Part shown: piece by piece, positions 1 through 11,096 of the stretch
Numbering within the stretch: the stretch's first letter is position 1
How the letters are laid out: every line of letters begins with the position of its first letter
From: Argyresthia goedartella
Lineage: Eukaryota; Arthropoda; Insecta; Lepidoptera; Argyresthiidae
NCBI GenBank assembly: GCA_949825045.1
Contig: OX463807.1
Location: 33,686,749-33,750,748 of the forward strand
Direction: 5' to 3'
Length of the DNA: 64,000 nucleotides
Translations under genes and position numbers: made by a program
Notes under the pieces: generated by a model
Databases searched by the model: none
Told to the model about the DNA's origin: nothing
Seen by the model: the letters and a program-made list of their open reading frames with translations, nothing else

Positions 1-237
1 ATGATGACTATATGTGACCAAACCTTCAAACAATTACTCTTAAGGACCAGATTCACAGCCAATAACTATACATAAAAAAAATAATACATTCCCGACACAA
101 TGAAACCTTTCGGCTAATATAATGCAAGAAACTGCATCAAAAGTAGCTAAATAGTTTCTGAGCGTCAACCATCCTGGCTGCTGCAGCGCCGCCTGGTGGT
201 CTACAACCGTCAAACAAAGCAAATTCCAGATTCCAAA

Positions 238-380
238 TGTCTTTATTACTCTAGATATTTACATATACTTAGCAATCGTCATTTCTTGGCACTTCTCTAC
301 ATTGGACCACTTTGGGAGAAGAAGGCCGCAGAAAACCCCACTCTTTTAAAAATTGTTTATGGTTAACTAATACAATATAT
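238..380 (-). mobile_element. 3'-terminal relic of LINE family A
   Basis: Read on the minus strand, this stretch matches the 3' untranslated end of the LINE at 47177-48193, including the segments around CTTCTCCCA, GTCCAATGTAGAGAAG and the AATAAAG signal. Only the last ~140 bp remain and no coding sequence is left. It is about 85-90% similar by eye to the copies at 5103-5320 and 48060-48170. Confidence 0.75.
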
Positions 381-1320
381 ATATATATACATCTTGGTAT
401 CTATTTGGCGTCCACAATGGCCTTTTTTGCATATGATGTGGCGTCCACCTGCTTTCGGCGTCCGGTATACGGACGTGACATCGGCAATAGGTCTAAATCG
501 CTTCTACTGTTGAAGCACATCACAGAAATGTTAAGATTTTTTTTTTACTCGGACGTCATATAGTCCTTAGTATGCCTTGACTGTACATTTCTATAGTTCT
601 GCAATTTTTTCCATCAAATTACAGTGGCGCTAGAGTCGCAAGAAACACTTTCATGATAGGCCGCATTTGACGTCCGTTCGAAGAATGAGGCGTTGCCAAA
701 CTTCGTCCATACTGATTTTTTTATCGGAGCGTGTGGAGTTACGTACCTACATAGTCCACAGTTTAATATGATTGAAGTGTTCGTTGATTTCGAAGTTTGC
801 GTTCATAATAATTTATTTTCCTTGGAAGTAATTGTGAAAAAACATAAAGAAATACATGTTTAGATACTATATACAATGTCTAGATGAAAATGAAAATTAA
901 AATGAAATTTATTCACCAAAGCAATATACAGATGAAAGATACATTGGAACCTTAAACTAAGTTTAATAAACCTGTGTTTTAAGGCCCATCTGCCTCTCCC
1001 TTTAGACACTATTTAATGTGTGAAAGAATTAAGTAACCTAGGAACATTTAACTTAACATTTGATTATGAATAAGATGTTTTATAATTAGATAATAAATAG
1101 TGGAACTAATTAGGTAATATAATTATTGCAGCTCAAACGTGCGTAATAAAATAATAGAAAATGATTTCAAATTGAGTTCAGCGACAACACAAACTTTTTC
1201 AAACTCTTATTTTGTTTCCTGAAAGGGTTTTTAGGCGAAATTATGGGTATTTTGGATCCTGTTAAGTAGATGGAAAGGAAAAATCAGGGAAACTGCGTGC
1301 AAATATGGTCCTGGTAAGTA
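381..1320. other. Gene-free stretch
   Basis: No credible coding region was seen. The motif GGCGTCC occurs three times between 405 and 465, recalling the array at 7195-7650. Around 890-920 the sequence looks like an antisense LINE tail (AATAAATTTCATTTTAATTT on the minus strand), but no coding sequence identifies the family. Confidence 0.5.
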
Positions 1321-1376
1321 CCCGTACGTGAAGTTCTGTCATTATTGTATAATAATGATAGAAATTCACGTACGGG
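1321..1376. repeat. 56-bp near-perfect palindrome
   Basis: The sequence begins CCCGTACGTGAA and ends TTCACGTACGGG, and the whole 56 bp is self-complementary apart from a few mismatched pairs, with its centre near TATA at 1348. It would form a long hairpin or cruciform. No flanking transposon ends were recognised. Confidence 0.85.
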
Positions 1377-1603
1377 TTCTTCGTATGAAGGCTCCATTTG
1401 AAGAATTGAGTAACCTAAAGTAAGAGATAATACTATGTAGTAGCGCATCCAGCGGTCATCACTCAACACTGTATTTGAGGGTGTAAGTGTTTTCTTTTCG
1501 TTTCCTCCCGCGCCTCCGACATTGGTCGTTCGTCATTCACGTTTTCAGTTTCGATCACTCAGCAAGCATCTTTCGATTTCTAAAAAGTAAGTTAAAACTT
1601 CGC

Positions 1604-1760
1604 CATGCCGAAACGAAAAGATTATGAAAACAGAAGAGTTATCTCAAGAAAGCTAAGATAACTTGGAAAAAAGAAGATGGAGAAAAATAAATATCGACGT
1701 AAAAGGACTATTTCATCGTTGTCGAAAGAAGGTTTGAGATCTCTAGAGAAAAAAGATAAT
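1604..1760 (+). pseudogene. Possible basic-protein ORF fragment, unrecognised
   Basis: An ATG in a reasonable context (TTCGCCATGCCG) opens a lysine/arginine-rich frame starting MPKRKDYENRR. It stops at TAA 1658-1660, and the same frame continues with a basic, serine-containing stretch to about 1760. The composition resembles the N-terminus of some insect retroelement gag-like proteins, but I do not recognise a family. It may equally be chance. Confidence 0.2.
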
Positions 1761-2054
1761 TTTACTTGTACCTTTGTGCCTATAAATAACGCAACCCGTA
1801 CGTACTTAATTCGCAACCAGGTTGGCTTTCCAAGCCCTCCATAGCAGAGTTATAATACAGCTACTTATACAATGCCTCGGCAGTGACGCGAAAGATAGTG
1901 TCGCGCTAGATGGTGAAGCGCTATCCCTGGTGAAGATCCAACATACACCACTACATATGCATCTTTGACACAGTGGTGGCTTTGGCCCTTTGACACAAAG
2001 CTGTATAAATTGAAATAAGTGGGATATTGTTCGCCGAGTGTCTCAAAAGTTTAA

Positions 2055-3770
2055 TGTTTTTATTTTTTATCACCACCTGTCTTAACCCTGACTCGGCTGT
2101 TCTGTAAACAATATTCCAGGATTTTCCATGAAACAGAATGGCTTTGTCATTGGCATACCAAAAGATCTCGGCATCCAGGATGCGAAGATGTAGAAGGTTA
2201 TTTATATAAATAACGAAAAACGTGGGACCCAGGATGGATTCCGGAACTCACTGGCGCCGAGTCCTTCGTCTCTGAGCAGGGAACTTCTCAAGCATCTTCG
2301 ACATTGTGTTCAGGAGCGAGATTGGTGCCTCACATCGGTTTTAGATCCACCTTTATGAAAAAGTGACACGTTGGCTATTTTACATGCTTCCAGAAATATG
2401 CCAGTGGATTTTTAATTTAAGATATATTTTAGGTTGTGATATCCTATCATATGGATTCATTTTATTAAGAATTTGAATTTGCATATTAATAATCACAAGA
2501 CTCAAGTTGAAAATTTGTGAGAGCGCTTTTACTATTTTATGGGCTATGACTTTGATGAGCAAGTTATTGAAGTTGTCAGGAGTTGGATCACCGCTGTGTT
2601 GTCTGTAGAGTAAAGAAAAAGTGTTGTTTAGGGTCATGTGGTCGAGATTTTGACCCACATTAGCAATGTATTTGTTGAGAAAGGCCTTGACACTATTTTT
2701 AATGTCGAGCAGTTCCAGTGAATACTTTTGTATAGGAGTTTGGAAGCATATTATCTGATAGGTTTCCATAACTGTTTGGGATTGCCCTGGCTGTCTTCTA
2801 GCTCTTTAGCTTCGTGAGTTGTTTTGAGTCGGTGTAACAGATCGGTTTTAGTACCTCTAGTAAGTGACCCTGATTAAATTGTTATTGCTATCCTTTATTT
2901 GTTCCAAGTACAGCTTATGTTAGGAGACCGGGCGTGATTCAAGGCTTCAAGTTGAGTTTCGATCTGCTAATTTATCTATGAAGTATTTTTCGCAACATCT
3001 ATGTTTGGAGAATTGATGTGAAAATCTCTACGGCTTTCAGTGTTAATGACTGCTTTCCAGTCTTCCAGTCCCAGGTAATTTCTGACTGCATCATAGTTTA
3101 GTTTTTTTTCTCGACGATTTCATATTCAAGATGCTTTGGTGTGCTTAAAACCATGGCAATATCATGATTGGTAATGCTGGTCAATAAATATCGCGGATTC
3201 CGCCCCATACCTAGTCCTTTTAAATATGTGATCGAGGCAGTTTTCCCTCCTAGTTGGTTTTGTATTGGCTGGATTATTCCATCCCCTGTCCATGCTCGGC
3301 TAGGCGACACAGGTTTTATATTTTGCGGCTATCGTCTTCATCTGGCATTATGTTGATATTTATGTCCCCTGCAAATATGATGAAAGAGTTTATCTTTAGC
3401 GACTAAAGTAGAATGTCTACGGATGAGATGAAGCCGTCGTTCATCGTCAACGTTGCATGTTGAGAGTGTGCGATAGGTCCCGATAACCTTTTGCCCATTT
3501 TTGATATCTACAACTACGCCATTAGCATCTTTTACGTCAGGTTCATACGTCAGCAATTCCTACCGTCCCCCACCAGCTTTATTTATGTATTTGGTGGATT
3601 TAAATTGACGTAACTCTCTATTTTCCTTATAAAAGAATTACTGTTCAAATGACATTTGGTTAAATACCATGAAGTCCATATTAATATACATGTGTTTCAG
3701 TGCAATGATAAATAACATCATCAAAGTTTCTGTTAATGCTACGAATATTAAATGTCATTAGTTTTAAATT
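2055..3770 (-). pseudogene. Degraded LINE ORF2 (endonuclease plus RT)
   Basis: On the minus strand the fragments run in the right order for a LINE ORF2. At about 3766 it opens with MTFNIRSINRNFDDV, the usual start of an APE endonuclease. Next come a FAGDIN-like motif near 3380, an RT fingers segment in the frame 2380-2769 (ALSQIFNLSL), and then SILGPTFFVIYINNLLHL near 2200. The expected FADD box reads YAND near 2150. Several frameshifts and stops separate the pieces and the 3' end is missing. The clade is CR1/Jockey-like, not resolved. It is an old inactive copy. Confidence 0.75.
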
Positions 3771-4880
3771 ATACTGAGAGCTTATATCACTTTTGCAGCT
3801 CCCTTAAACGTTTGGTTTTGTGCAGCTTACATTTTGATTACTATCTATTTCATAAGTTATATTTTTAGACATTACCTATATGTCAAAACAAATATAAGCT
3901 CGTACATAACTACTGCTACTCATTGAAATGTGAAGGTCGTTCACACATTTCAATGCTCTAGGGAATTACGAGGAACAATCAACCCGCATCATTCATTCGC
4001 CTTCCATTACTTATCACTTTTACTTAATTGTCTGCCTTAGCGCATTGTCACACTAAAATCAACACACTTCCACAATAATAGCCTGGAAAATAAAATTTTG
4101 AAAAAATGCCTAAGCTATCAAATCTTGATTTTCCGCAGAAATCCGTTTTTTTAAGGTTTACAATTTTTTGCGGATAAAAGAAAAGATAAGCCAAAGTTGA
4201 GAATCAAGTCAAAATAAGCGTTACCTCAATATATAATGATCATTTTGTGATTGTTATAGTAGGTTTCATTGGAAAATCATAATAAGAATTTCAATCCAAT
4301 TCATTCTTGTTAATGGTGGCAAGAGGCAAATTCGGCCAGGATCAGTGGAAGACATGGTAAAGGCACAAAAGGAATGGAATGGAAAACTAATATATCATAG
4401 TAATGAGATTTGTCGTTATGACAATATTCTTCTATTCTTCGACTAGACAGGGCTGTATTCTCCTTTAGACCACAATATTTTTTATTCTATTTTTCAAATA
4501 GTTCAAAATTTTAAATACCTGTGCAACTTACTATCTATCTATGGGAGATCATCAGCTGAATAAAATTATTAATTATTAGTTCACCCGTACTCTTCTCAGC
4601 TTTCTTAAGCCATTTTTTTCTTTAAAAAATGGTATGTGGATTATCATTGTTTTCTTTGTGAGGTAAAATTAATTTCAGTCATCGTTTTATCTTTGGAAAG
4701 TGTCTTATATGTTTTTCTTTAATTTGGTGAGAACGAGTCAGAAACAGCATTGTATTAATTCTGCTGATGAAGTCAACGGCACTTTTAATTAAAAAAATAT
4801 TATAATTTACCACAATTTTTCTTTAACACGAATTGTTCTGATTTTATCCGACAGTAACCGAATCACATCCTAAATTCTCT
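3771..4880. other. Gene-free stretch
   Basis: AT-rich sequence without a supported gene. I see no terminal repeats or coding similarity here. Confidence 0.5.
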
Positions 4881-4882
4881 AC

Positions 4883-5084
4883 TAAAGTACGGTCGCCGAG
4901 CAGAAGGAATTTCGTACATCTACCCCTAGCTACTAGTCTCTCTCGCTCACGCGTAAATTTTATTGGAGTGGCGCTCGCACAGTTCAATTGTGAGCATGAA
5001 GACGATATCATTTACGCGCGAGTGAAAGATACAAGTAGCTAGGAGTCAATGTGCAAAATTCTTAATTCATGCGACCGTACTTTA
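4883..5084. mobile_element. Fold-back MITE with TA target duplication
   Basis: The two ends are inverted repeats: AAGTACGGTCGC on the left and GCGACCGTACTT on the right, each abutting TA (4883-4884 and 5083-5084). Inner arms continue the complementarity (CTAGCTAC...CTCACGCGTAAAT against ATTTACGCGCGAGTG...GTAGCTAG), so nearly the whole 202 bp folds on itself. TA duplication suggests mobilisation by a Tc1/mariner-type transposase. There is no ORF. Confidence 0.85.
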
Positions 5085-5102
5085 CTGTACATATTTTTAA
5101 AG

Positions 5103-6885
5103 CAGATATAGTTTTGACAAGTCAAGTCAAGTCAAGTCAAAGTACTTTATTACTGTAGATATTTATATATACTTAGCAAACGTCATTTTTTGCCTCTTCT
5201 CTACATTGGACCACTGTGGGAGAAGAAGGGCGTAGAAACTCCCACCGATTGATTTTTAGATCTCTTTTAAAAATAGGTTGTGCTTAACTAATACAAATAT
5301 GAAAAATTTAATTGTTAAGTTAATAAGCAGGAATAAATAGAATATAATATAATAAGCTTGTACGCACCTTTACAGTTTTGCATACTTTGTCTTTTCTTCG
5401 TTTTGTTGTTACTGCTGTATTACTAGGAACGAGTTTACTGTGCTGTTTCAGTATAATACTTTGTATGAATATTTGCCTAACAGTTAGAACGTCGCAAAAA
5501 TTGAAGAGTTTCGTTGTAGGATAAATGAAAGGTTTCAATGTGCAGACCTTCAATACTGCACGCTGAGCCCTCTCTACGCGTAAGAGTATTGTCTTATGGG
5601 CGCCACCCCAGCTAGTAATGCAGTAACGTAACAGGGATTCAGCAAGAGCTACGTAAATGCGTTTCATAAGCGATGCCACAGCTATATGCCTGAGATTCTT
5701 AAAAACATATATTAATTTTCTAATTTTTGAACCAGTACTTACAAAACTATTAACAGCAAGGTCTGTGTTGAGCCAGATTAACCCCATACAGTCCTGTCAT
5801 TTAAGTAATCTTGAACATTGTAATATCCCTTTTTCGACAAAGTCGCTTTAACATGCTTTTTAAATCGCTCAAATGGCACTTTCAAAATCTCCAGAGGTAT
5901 CCTATTGTAGTAGAGAATGCACTGACCCTTGAAAGAATTGCTAACCTTCGCGAGTCTAAAACGGGGCGCACATAGTCTGTGATTATTTCTTAGGTTAACA
6001 TTACAGCTATCGCTAAGTTTGGAAAATGTTGTAAGGTTCTTGCGTACATGCATTATATTTTCGAAAATAAATTGACTAGCTACTGTTAGTATGTCAATTT
6101 CTTTAAAAAGCTCTCTTAATGAGTCTGTTCGTTTTAAATTATAAATTGCTCGAATAGCTCTTTTCTGTAAAATAAAAATAGTTTGAATATCCGCTGCTTT
6201 CCCCCACAACAAGATACCACAGGACATCACACTATGAAAGTAACTAAAATAAACTAGCCTAGATGTAGCCACATCCGTGCTTTGTCTGATGTTTCTAACA
6301 GCGTAAGCCGCAGAACTTAATTTACCAGCCAATTTATCTATGAGGGTCCCCACTGCAATTTGCTATCAATGGTTATTCCAAGAAACTTCGTATCATTTAC
6401 TTATTCTAACGTGCTGTTGTCTAACACTAAACTGGTCTCAACTTGCCTGACATTTGGAAGTGAGAATTTGATACACTTGATTTTACCAGCGTTTAACAAT
6501 AAATTATTAACTGTGAACCAATTCAAGGTTAAAGACAATACACCATTAACATCATCAAAATCTCCTTTTTGTCTTTCAATTTTGAAGACCATTGAAGTAT
6601 CATCAGCAAACAACACTATGTCAGTTAATTTCTCCACCATGAAAGGCAGATCATTAATATATACCAGGAATAAAAAGGGCCTAATATGGAACCTTGTGGA
6701 ACGCCAATTGTAACAAACCGATCCATCAGATTTTACGCCGTTAACTTCTGCCTTTTGAATTCTATTGCTTAGGTATGATCTTAGTAGATCTAACGCTTTA
6801 TTTCTAACTCCGTAATGATTTAATTTAATTAATAGCGTATTATGATCAACACAATCAAACGCCTTCGACAGGTCGCAAATTCATT
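5103..6885 (-). mobile_element. LINE family A, 5'-truncated copy
   Basis: On the minus strand this copy starts inside RT motif A (near 6870, ..SKAFDCVDH). It continues through an intact LFADDTS box (about 6610), LGITIDSKLQWGPH and the C-terminal region ending NDRTVWG at 5778, followed by a 3' UTR. A tail of short direct repeats (GTCAA on the plus strand, 5115-5141) closes it. Frameshifts near 6350 and 6650 break the frame. It is interrupted by another LINE piece at about 5345-5748: the sequence TTTGTAA/TTATTTATTCCTGC is contiguous in the 47-48 kb copy. CR1/Jockey-like; inactive. Confidence 0.85.
5345..5748 (-). mobile_element. Second LINE fragment nested in LINE A
   Basis: This segment is absent from the LINE A copies at 47.9 kb and 28.0 kb. 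Its minus-strand frame reads through FKNLRHIAVASLMKRIYVAL, SLLRYCITSWGGA and RVERAQRAVLKV. That is a typical LINE ORF2 C-terminal region of a different family from its host. Boundaries were inferred by comparison with the uninterrupted copies. The 3' end is a TATAT-rich tail. Confidence 0.75.
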
Positions 6886-7194
6886 CTTTGTTAATTTTCT
6901 TAATTCGTTTACTGTGTTTATGTGACGGAAAAGTATGATAAATGTGGCAAGGAAGGTAATTTGGTAAAAGTGAGAAGTAATAGAAGGTTCTACTGAACGA
7001 TCCGGATTTATTGATCCTCGTAATCTCTCTTGTGTATTAAAATGTGTTAACTACCCTCATATTTCAATGAGTAGTGGTAATCATTTGTCATGGCTATGCA
7101 AGAATGTAAAGAAGACTTATGAAGTCAAGAGTAAACAAAAACGATGATAAGCTTTATGCCCACCCAGAATGAATGAAACAACAACAGGTATATA
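6886..7194. other. Gene-free stretch
   Basis: Short AT-rich spacer between the truncated 5' end of LINE A and the tandem array. I saw nothing supported in it. Confidence 0.4.
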
Positions 7195-7650
7195 TTGGGA
7201 CGCCAGATATTTGAAAATTATTCATACTGTGTTTAGTTTGGCATCCATATATGTTGTTGGTTTGTTATTTCAGTAAAAAATAACCTTTGTGTAATGTTTT
7301 GTAGCGCCCTAATTATGCTTTTGTTGTGCTTACTGTCACTTTGTGACAAAAAGATTTATACATATATGCGGACGCCAGATATATCAAAATCGTAGATATC
7401 GTGTTTAGTTTGGCGCCCATATATGTGTTTGTTTTAATATTTCAGTAAACAATAATCTTTGTGTTTTGTTTTGTAGCGCATTAGTTGTGGTTCCGTTATA
7501 AAAATAATGTTACTAACTTAGTAATAAATATGTGTTAGTTAATTCTAGGCTGCATATTTTTGAGAAACATATACGGATGCCAGATGGGATAAAAATTTCA
7601 CACCGTATTTGGTTTTGCGTCCGAATATGGCAGATTTTTTAAATGTTTTA
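7195..7650. repeat. Three-unit tandem repeat (GGACGCCAGAT)
   Basis: Three diverged units start with GGACGCCAGATAT (7200), GGACGCCAGATAT (7371) and GGATGCCAGATGG (7574). Each is followed about 40-50 bp later by a GTTTGGCGCCCATAT-like block and then, in the first two, by TTTCAGTAAA and TTGTAGCGC. The unit is about 170-200 bp. The start and the later block are partly inverted relative to each other, so each unit can form a small hairpin. No coding frame. Confidence 0.7.
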
Positions 7651-8148
7651 AATTTTTAGGGACAAAGGAGCCAAAAATCTTCCAAAACATGTATGGGACC
7701 TTGTTTAAATAATACCTACGTTTATTTTTCTATTTCACTGTTTAGGTTTAACAGTTCAGTAATCTTATAACATCAATAAATAATGTTATTTTCATATTGT
7801 TTTGTTGTTTTGGCTCCTTCATCCGCCTACGCCGTCTACCCGGCTCGTAATATCTATCCAGCTTGCTGTCTTCTAGAGCACCCCACACAGCCAGCATAGT
7901 CTTTCATTCGATATGGTGCTTTTAATGGGATTCTGTTTCTGTCCGTCGAACACATGTTTCTGGGATTATTTTTGCATTCTAAGCTTTGCAAGCAAATCAG
8001 ACCGTTGTCTCTTGTAGTAAAGCTTAAATTTGTATGCTTGCAGTTATTGGAAGTTTGGTAACGTCGCATAAACACGTGAACGTTATATAGTCGATACTGT
8101 AAAAAATATTTTAAAATATACGGCGGATGTCCTTTTGATGTTATTATG
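7651..8148. other. Gene-free stretch before the solo LTR
   Basis: No coding similarity. The last five bases (8144-8148, TTATG) are the left target duplication of the solo LTR. Confidence 0.5.
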
Positions 8149-8692
8149 TGTTCGATTCCAAATCGATATTCGATCGATGGTTTCTGAACGGCCATTTTGA
8201 ATTTGACGTTAGCTGCCAACCTGGCAGTTTTGACAACTGACAGACGAAAGCCCTCGCAAAGTAAACGCGTTTTGGTTAGGGTATTGAAATTAAATCGCAG
8301 GCCATCTGGAATGTATTCGGGTTTCCCTCAGGATTGTCAATATAGCTGAGTGTGTTGTGGTTCCCCGAACCAGATAAAGTTCGCATTTACGTGGCCGATT
8401 GGTTTTTACCACGTAACATAACCTGTGTTGGAACACTGTGCTCATTGAAGCTGGCCCGCCAGTCATAGGAGGTTGGCTGAAGAACCTGTCTACCAAGAAG
8501 AGCCTAGGGTGCACCCGGGCCTTGCAGAGAGACAGGAGGTTGACGGGACCGAAGCACAGACCAGGTTAGATCGACCCCAATGACTTCAGCTCGGTGAATC
8601 GCCGACGTTCACACTTCTTGGCAACTGATCGTTACGCTACCTCGTAGCTGATGGGCCCCTACGAGGTCATTAGGTGCTGAGAAGCCTGAACA
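8149..8692 (+). repeat. Solo LTR of the BEL/Pao family
   Basis: This 544-bp block starts TGTTCGATTCC and ends GCCTGAACA, matching the two 545-bp LTRs at 31204-31748 and 36078-36622. It differs from them at scattered positions, for example near 8165-8175. TTATG lies on both sides (8144-8148 and 8693-8697), an intact 5-bp target duplication. With no internal domain, it is best explained by recombination between the two LTRs of a former complete element. Confidence 0.93.
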
Positions 8693-8697
8693 TTATG

Positions 8698-9699
8698 AAA
8701 GGGAGTTGAGATTGGTTGCATAGTGATTGGCAATATACATATATTTGTATATCAACATTTTAGAGTTTATAATAAAAAAAAGATGGTTACTGTCGTCAGA
8801 TAGGTTCAATGTAAAAAAGTTTCAATAAGTTAACGTCATCTGGTGGACGCCATAATAATGCAAAGTGAAAGGATGCCAAATAGGTTGCGGGATTTATATA
8901 TATATATATATATATGTATGTACAAGGCATGATTTGGGACTTGATAATTTGGGGGGATAAATTGAAAGACTGCCATCCCCCGAGTTGAGGGATGCAGAAA
9001 TTTTTATTTATATGAACCATTTACCCAAGTTATTACACTTTTAGTATACAAAGTATGTTTCGAAACTTTAGAGACACAGCGTATGTTTCGAAGTCCATGT
9101 CCTTAAATTAAACAGTGGGTAAATCTAGACACACACACACGTGCATTTTTATGAACGTAGCGTTTAATACGGAGACAAGACCTCAAAATATACATTAAGG
9201 AAGTAAATCAGATATGTGACGCAATACGGCGATTACCTACGTATTTATAAATTGTCAAATTGCGAATAATTTTCCGTAAATGCTCTAAAACTCATATATT
9301 CTAGACTAGAAGTGTTCTCGACTCATTAGCATGATTGATCAGTTCCGAGATGAAGTCAAATAAATAAATTAACACCCTGCATGTTGAAATCAAATACGTT
9401 TATCTGCCGTAGTATTTGCATAAAGGCCATTGCTATCAGAATAGCCAATATTTAATTAAAATGGAGTTGATAAAATGGAAAATTTAAATATATGTAACAT
9501 AAACAGGATAAAATGCCTTTCTCTTCATTATATCAGTGAGCTACTGGGGGAGAAGAAGCAACCTGTTCTTCTTGTTAATTGCAATCTGTTTTATATAGGG
9601 AATCAAGACCAAAAATTATCACATTTTTGCATAATACCTTAGATACCTACGTATAGTTTGAGAACATTTACGGAGTATATCTAAAGGTGTGTGAAAAGT
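8698..9699. other. Spacer with an RTE-unit end fragment
   Basis: Mostly featureless. Bases 8912-8970 (GTATGTACAAGGCATGATTTGGGACTTGA...) match the end of the duplicated RTE unit at 21447-21500, so a third copy of that unit's end sits upstream of copy 1. A short (TA)n run precedes it at about 8895-8915. Confidence 0.5.
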
Positions 9700-9716
9700 G
9701 GGATTTGGGCACCCTC

Positions 9717-10640
9717 GTTTTGCTACGTGGAATGTGCGGAGGGCGATGGATGAAAAGATTGATGAAGTATGTGAGATGATGGATAGAAAGTGAATAGATG
9801 TGTCTTGTATGAACGAGACTAAAAAGAAAGGGTCAGTAACAACAATCCATGGCTCCTTAACAGCCTTCTGGTCTGGGGTTACAGAGGCCCAGGTAGGATG
9901 TAAAGAGGTAGGCATTGTCCTCTCCCAACGTATGTCGCAATGTGTTGGTGAGTATGAATGTGTAGATCCAAGACTCCTCTGGATAAGACTCAGGGTGGGG
10001 CTCGTGTATGCCCCGGATATGGGTCTACTGAAAAGGGTTCGAGAGGAGTTTTGGGAAAATTTGCGAGAAGTGTTGTTGAAGTGCGAATCAAACGAGAGGA
10101 TTATAATGCTAGGGGATTTTAATACATGGGTAGGAGTGCAGCGAGATGGATATGATCAAGTCTTGGGTAAGTTTGGTAATAAACTAGTAAACGAGAATTA
10201 CTTAGGACTTTTCGAAGTGTGTCTGGAAAATAATCTTTCTGTGACAAACACTCTGTTTTGTTACAAAAAGATTCACAGGTACACTGGAATGGCAGAAAAA
10301 GCAAGAATGGAGCATGATCGATTTTGTAATAGTTGACGAAAGACTGAGAAACAAAGTTGCCGACACATGAGTATGCGGGGTCAATTTTACGTCACACGAA
10401 TGAGATATTCGTCTCAAACAAATGACTGTACACAAAATACATGTATTTTTAGATTGTCTCATTCATGTGCCACAAAAATTCGTGAAATCGACCCATGGCG
10501 AGGCGCTAACATAGTGTTGGATTATTTTCTGGTAATTTTCCAGATAAATGTTCGGTTCAAACGTTGGCGACATCGCCCTCATATGCGGAAAACAAAGTTG
10601 GAACGAAAAAAAGTAGAGAAATGGCGAGAAGAATGTTCGA
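9717..10640 (+). pseudogene. RTE-clade LINE endonuclease domain, broken
   Basis: Translation shows TWNVRRAM, CMNETKKKGS, WSGVTEAQVGCKEVGIVLS, LLWIRLRVGL, VYAPDM, MLGDFNTWVGVQRDGYD and VCLENNLSVTNTLF, the ordered motifs of the RTE APE endonuclease (E of NET, D/N of GDFN). Defects are a TGA near 9791, a ~24-bp deletion before VYAPDM relative to copy 2, a frameshift near 10312, and a MITE inserted at 10378-10494. The homology resumes with a GANI-like block and RWRHRP. There is no RT domain. It is not functional. Confidence 0.8.
10378..10494. mobile_element. MITE inside RTE copy 1
   Basis: A 117-bp insertion with inverted ends (GGGTCAATTTTACG on the left; CGTGAAATCGACCC on the right) interrupts the endonuclease frame between the VADT and GANI-like blocks. 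The same insertion, shortened to 80 bp, occupies the same codon position in copy 2 (17550-17629). Confidence 0.75.
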
Positions 10641-11085
10641 ACTGAACGGGGCAGTCCTGGCTTAGAACGTCATTTTGGTGATTTTGCTTGTGACCACATT
10701 GATCTCGAAAATAATGATTACACAGCGCCAGCAAAAGAGCCTTTAATGGTTTAAGGGTGTAGGTAGTAAGTATGTCCTTGAAAATAAATTTTCTACATTT
10801 ACACTTAGATTTATTTTCCCCCAATTAAGGTTTAGTCAGTGATGTACATAGGGAGGTTTCATGAAGATTGTATAGTCTATGGAGAAACAATATCAAAGGA
10901 AATGGACTCCTAGCATATTGGCATGGCAGTCTATTTCTGGACTTCTCCGTAAATGTCCTCAATCTATGCTATAATATTCAATATGTCCTCTAACTATGCT
11001 TTGTTTTCGGGATATGTGTATATAGATAGGGACTTGATATTTTTGGGTGACTTTATTGGGACTTGAGACTTGACTTTACAGCCTA

Positions 11086-11096
11086 CTGGTCTGGGG
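11086..11096. repeat. Left target duplication of LINE B
   Basis: CTGGTCTGGGG here is repeated at 17026-17036. Joining the flanks restores the RTE endonuclease sequence (TGGTCTGGGGTTACAGAGGC) as found uninterrupted in copy 1 near 9870-9890. Confidence 0.92.

Larger units (their letters stand above)
9700..11060 (+). mobile_element. RTE endonuclease-fragment unit, copy 1
   Basis: This unit carries the APE endonuclease part of an RTE-clade LINE followed by about 400 bp of non-RT sequence. The same arrangement recurs in copy 2 (11075-11096, 17037-18113, 21417-21515). The endonuclease homology starts near 9717 (TWNVRRAM) and ends near 10620. After it comes a shared tail (for example TGGACTTCTCCGTAAATGTCC at about 10938) in which I find no reverse transcriptase. 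Copy 1 abuts copy 2 head to tail near 11060. Confidence 0.75.

Noticed and set aside
312..563. 83-codon plus-strand frame
   Set aside because: It overlaps the antisense LINE A 3' end and a low-complexity TATA run, and shows no domain or codon pattern.
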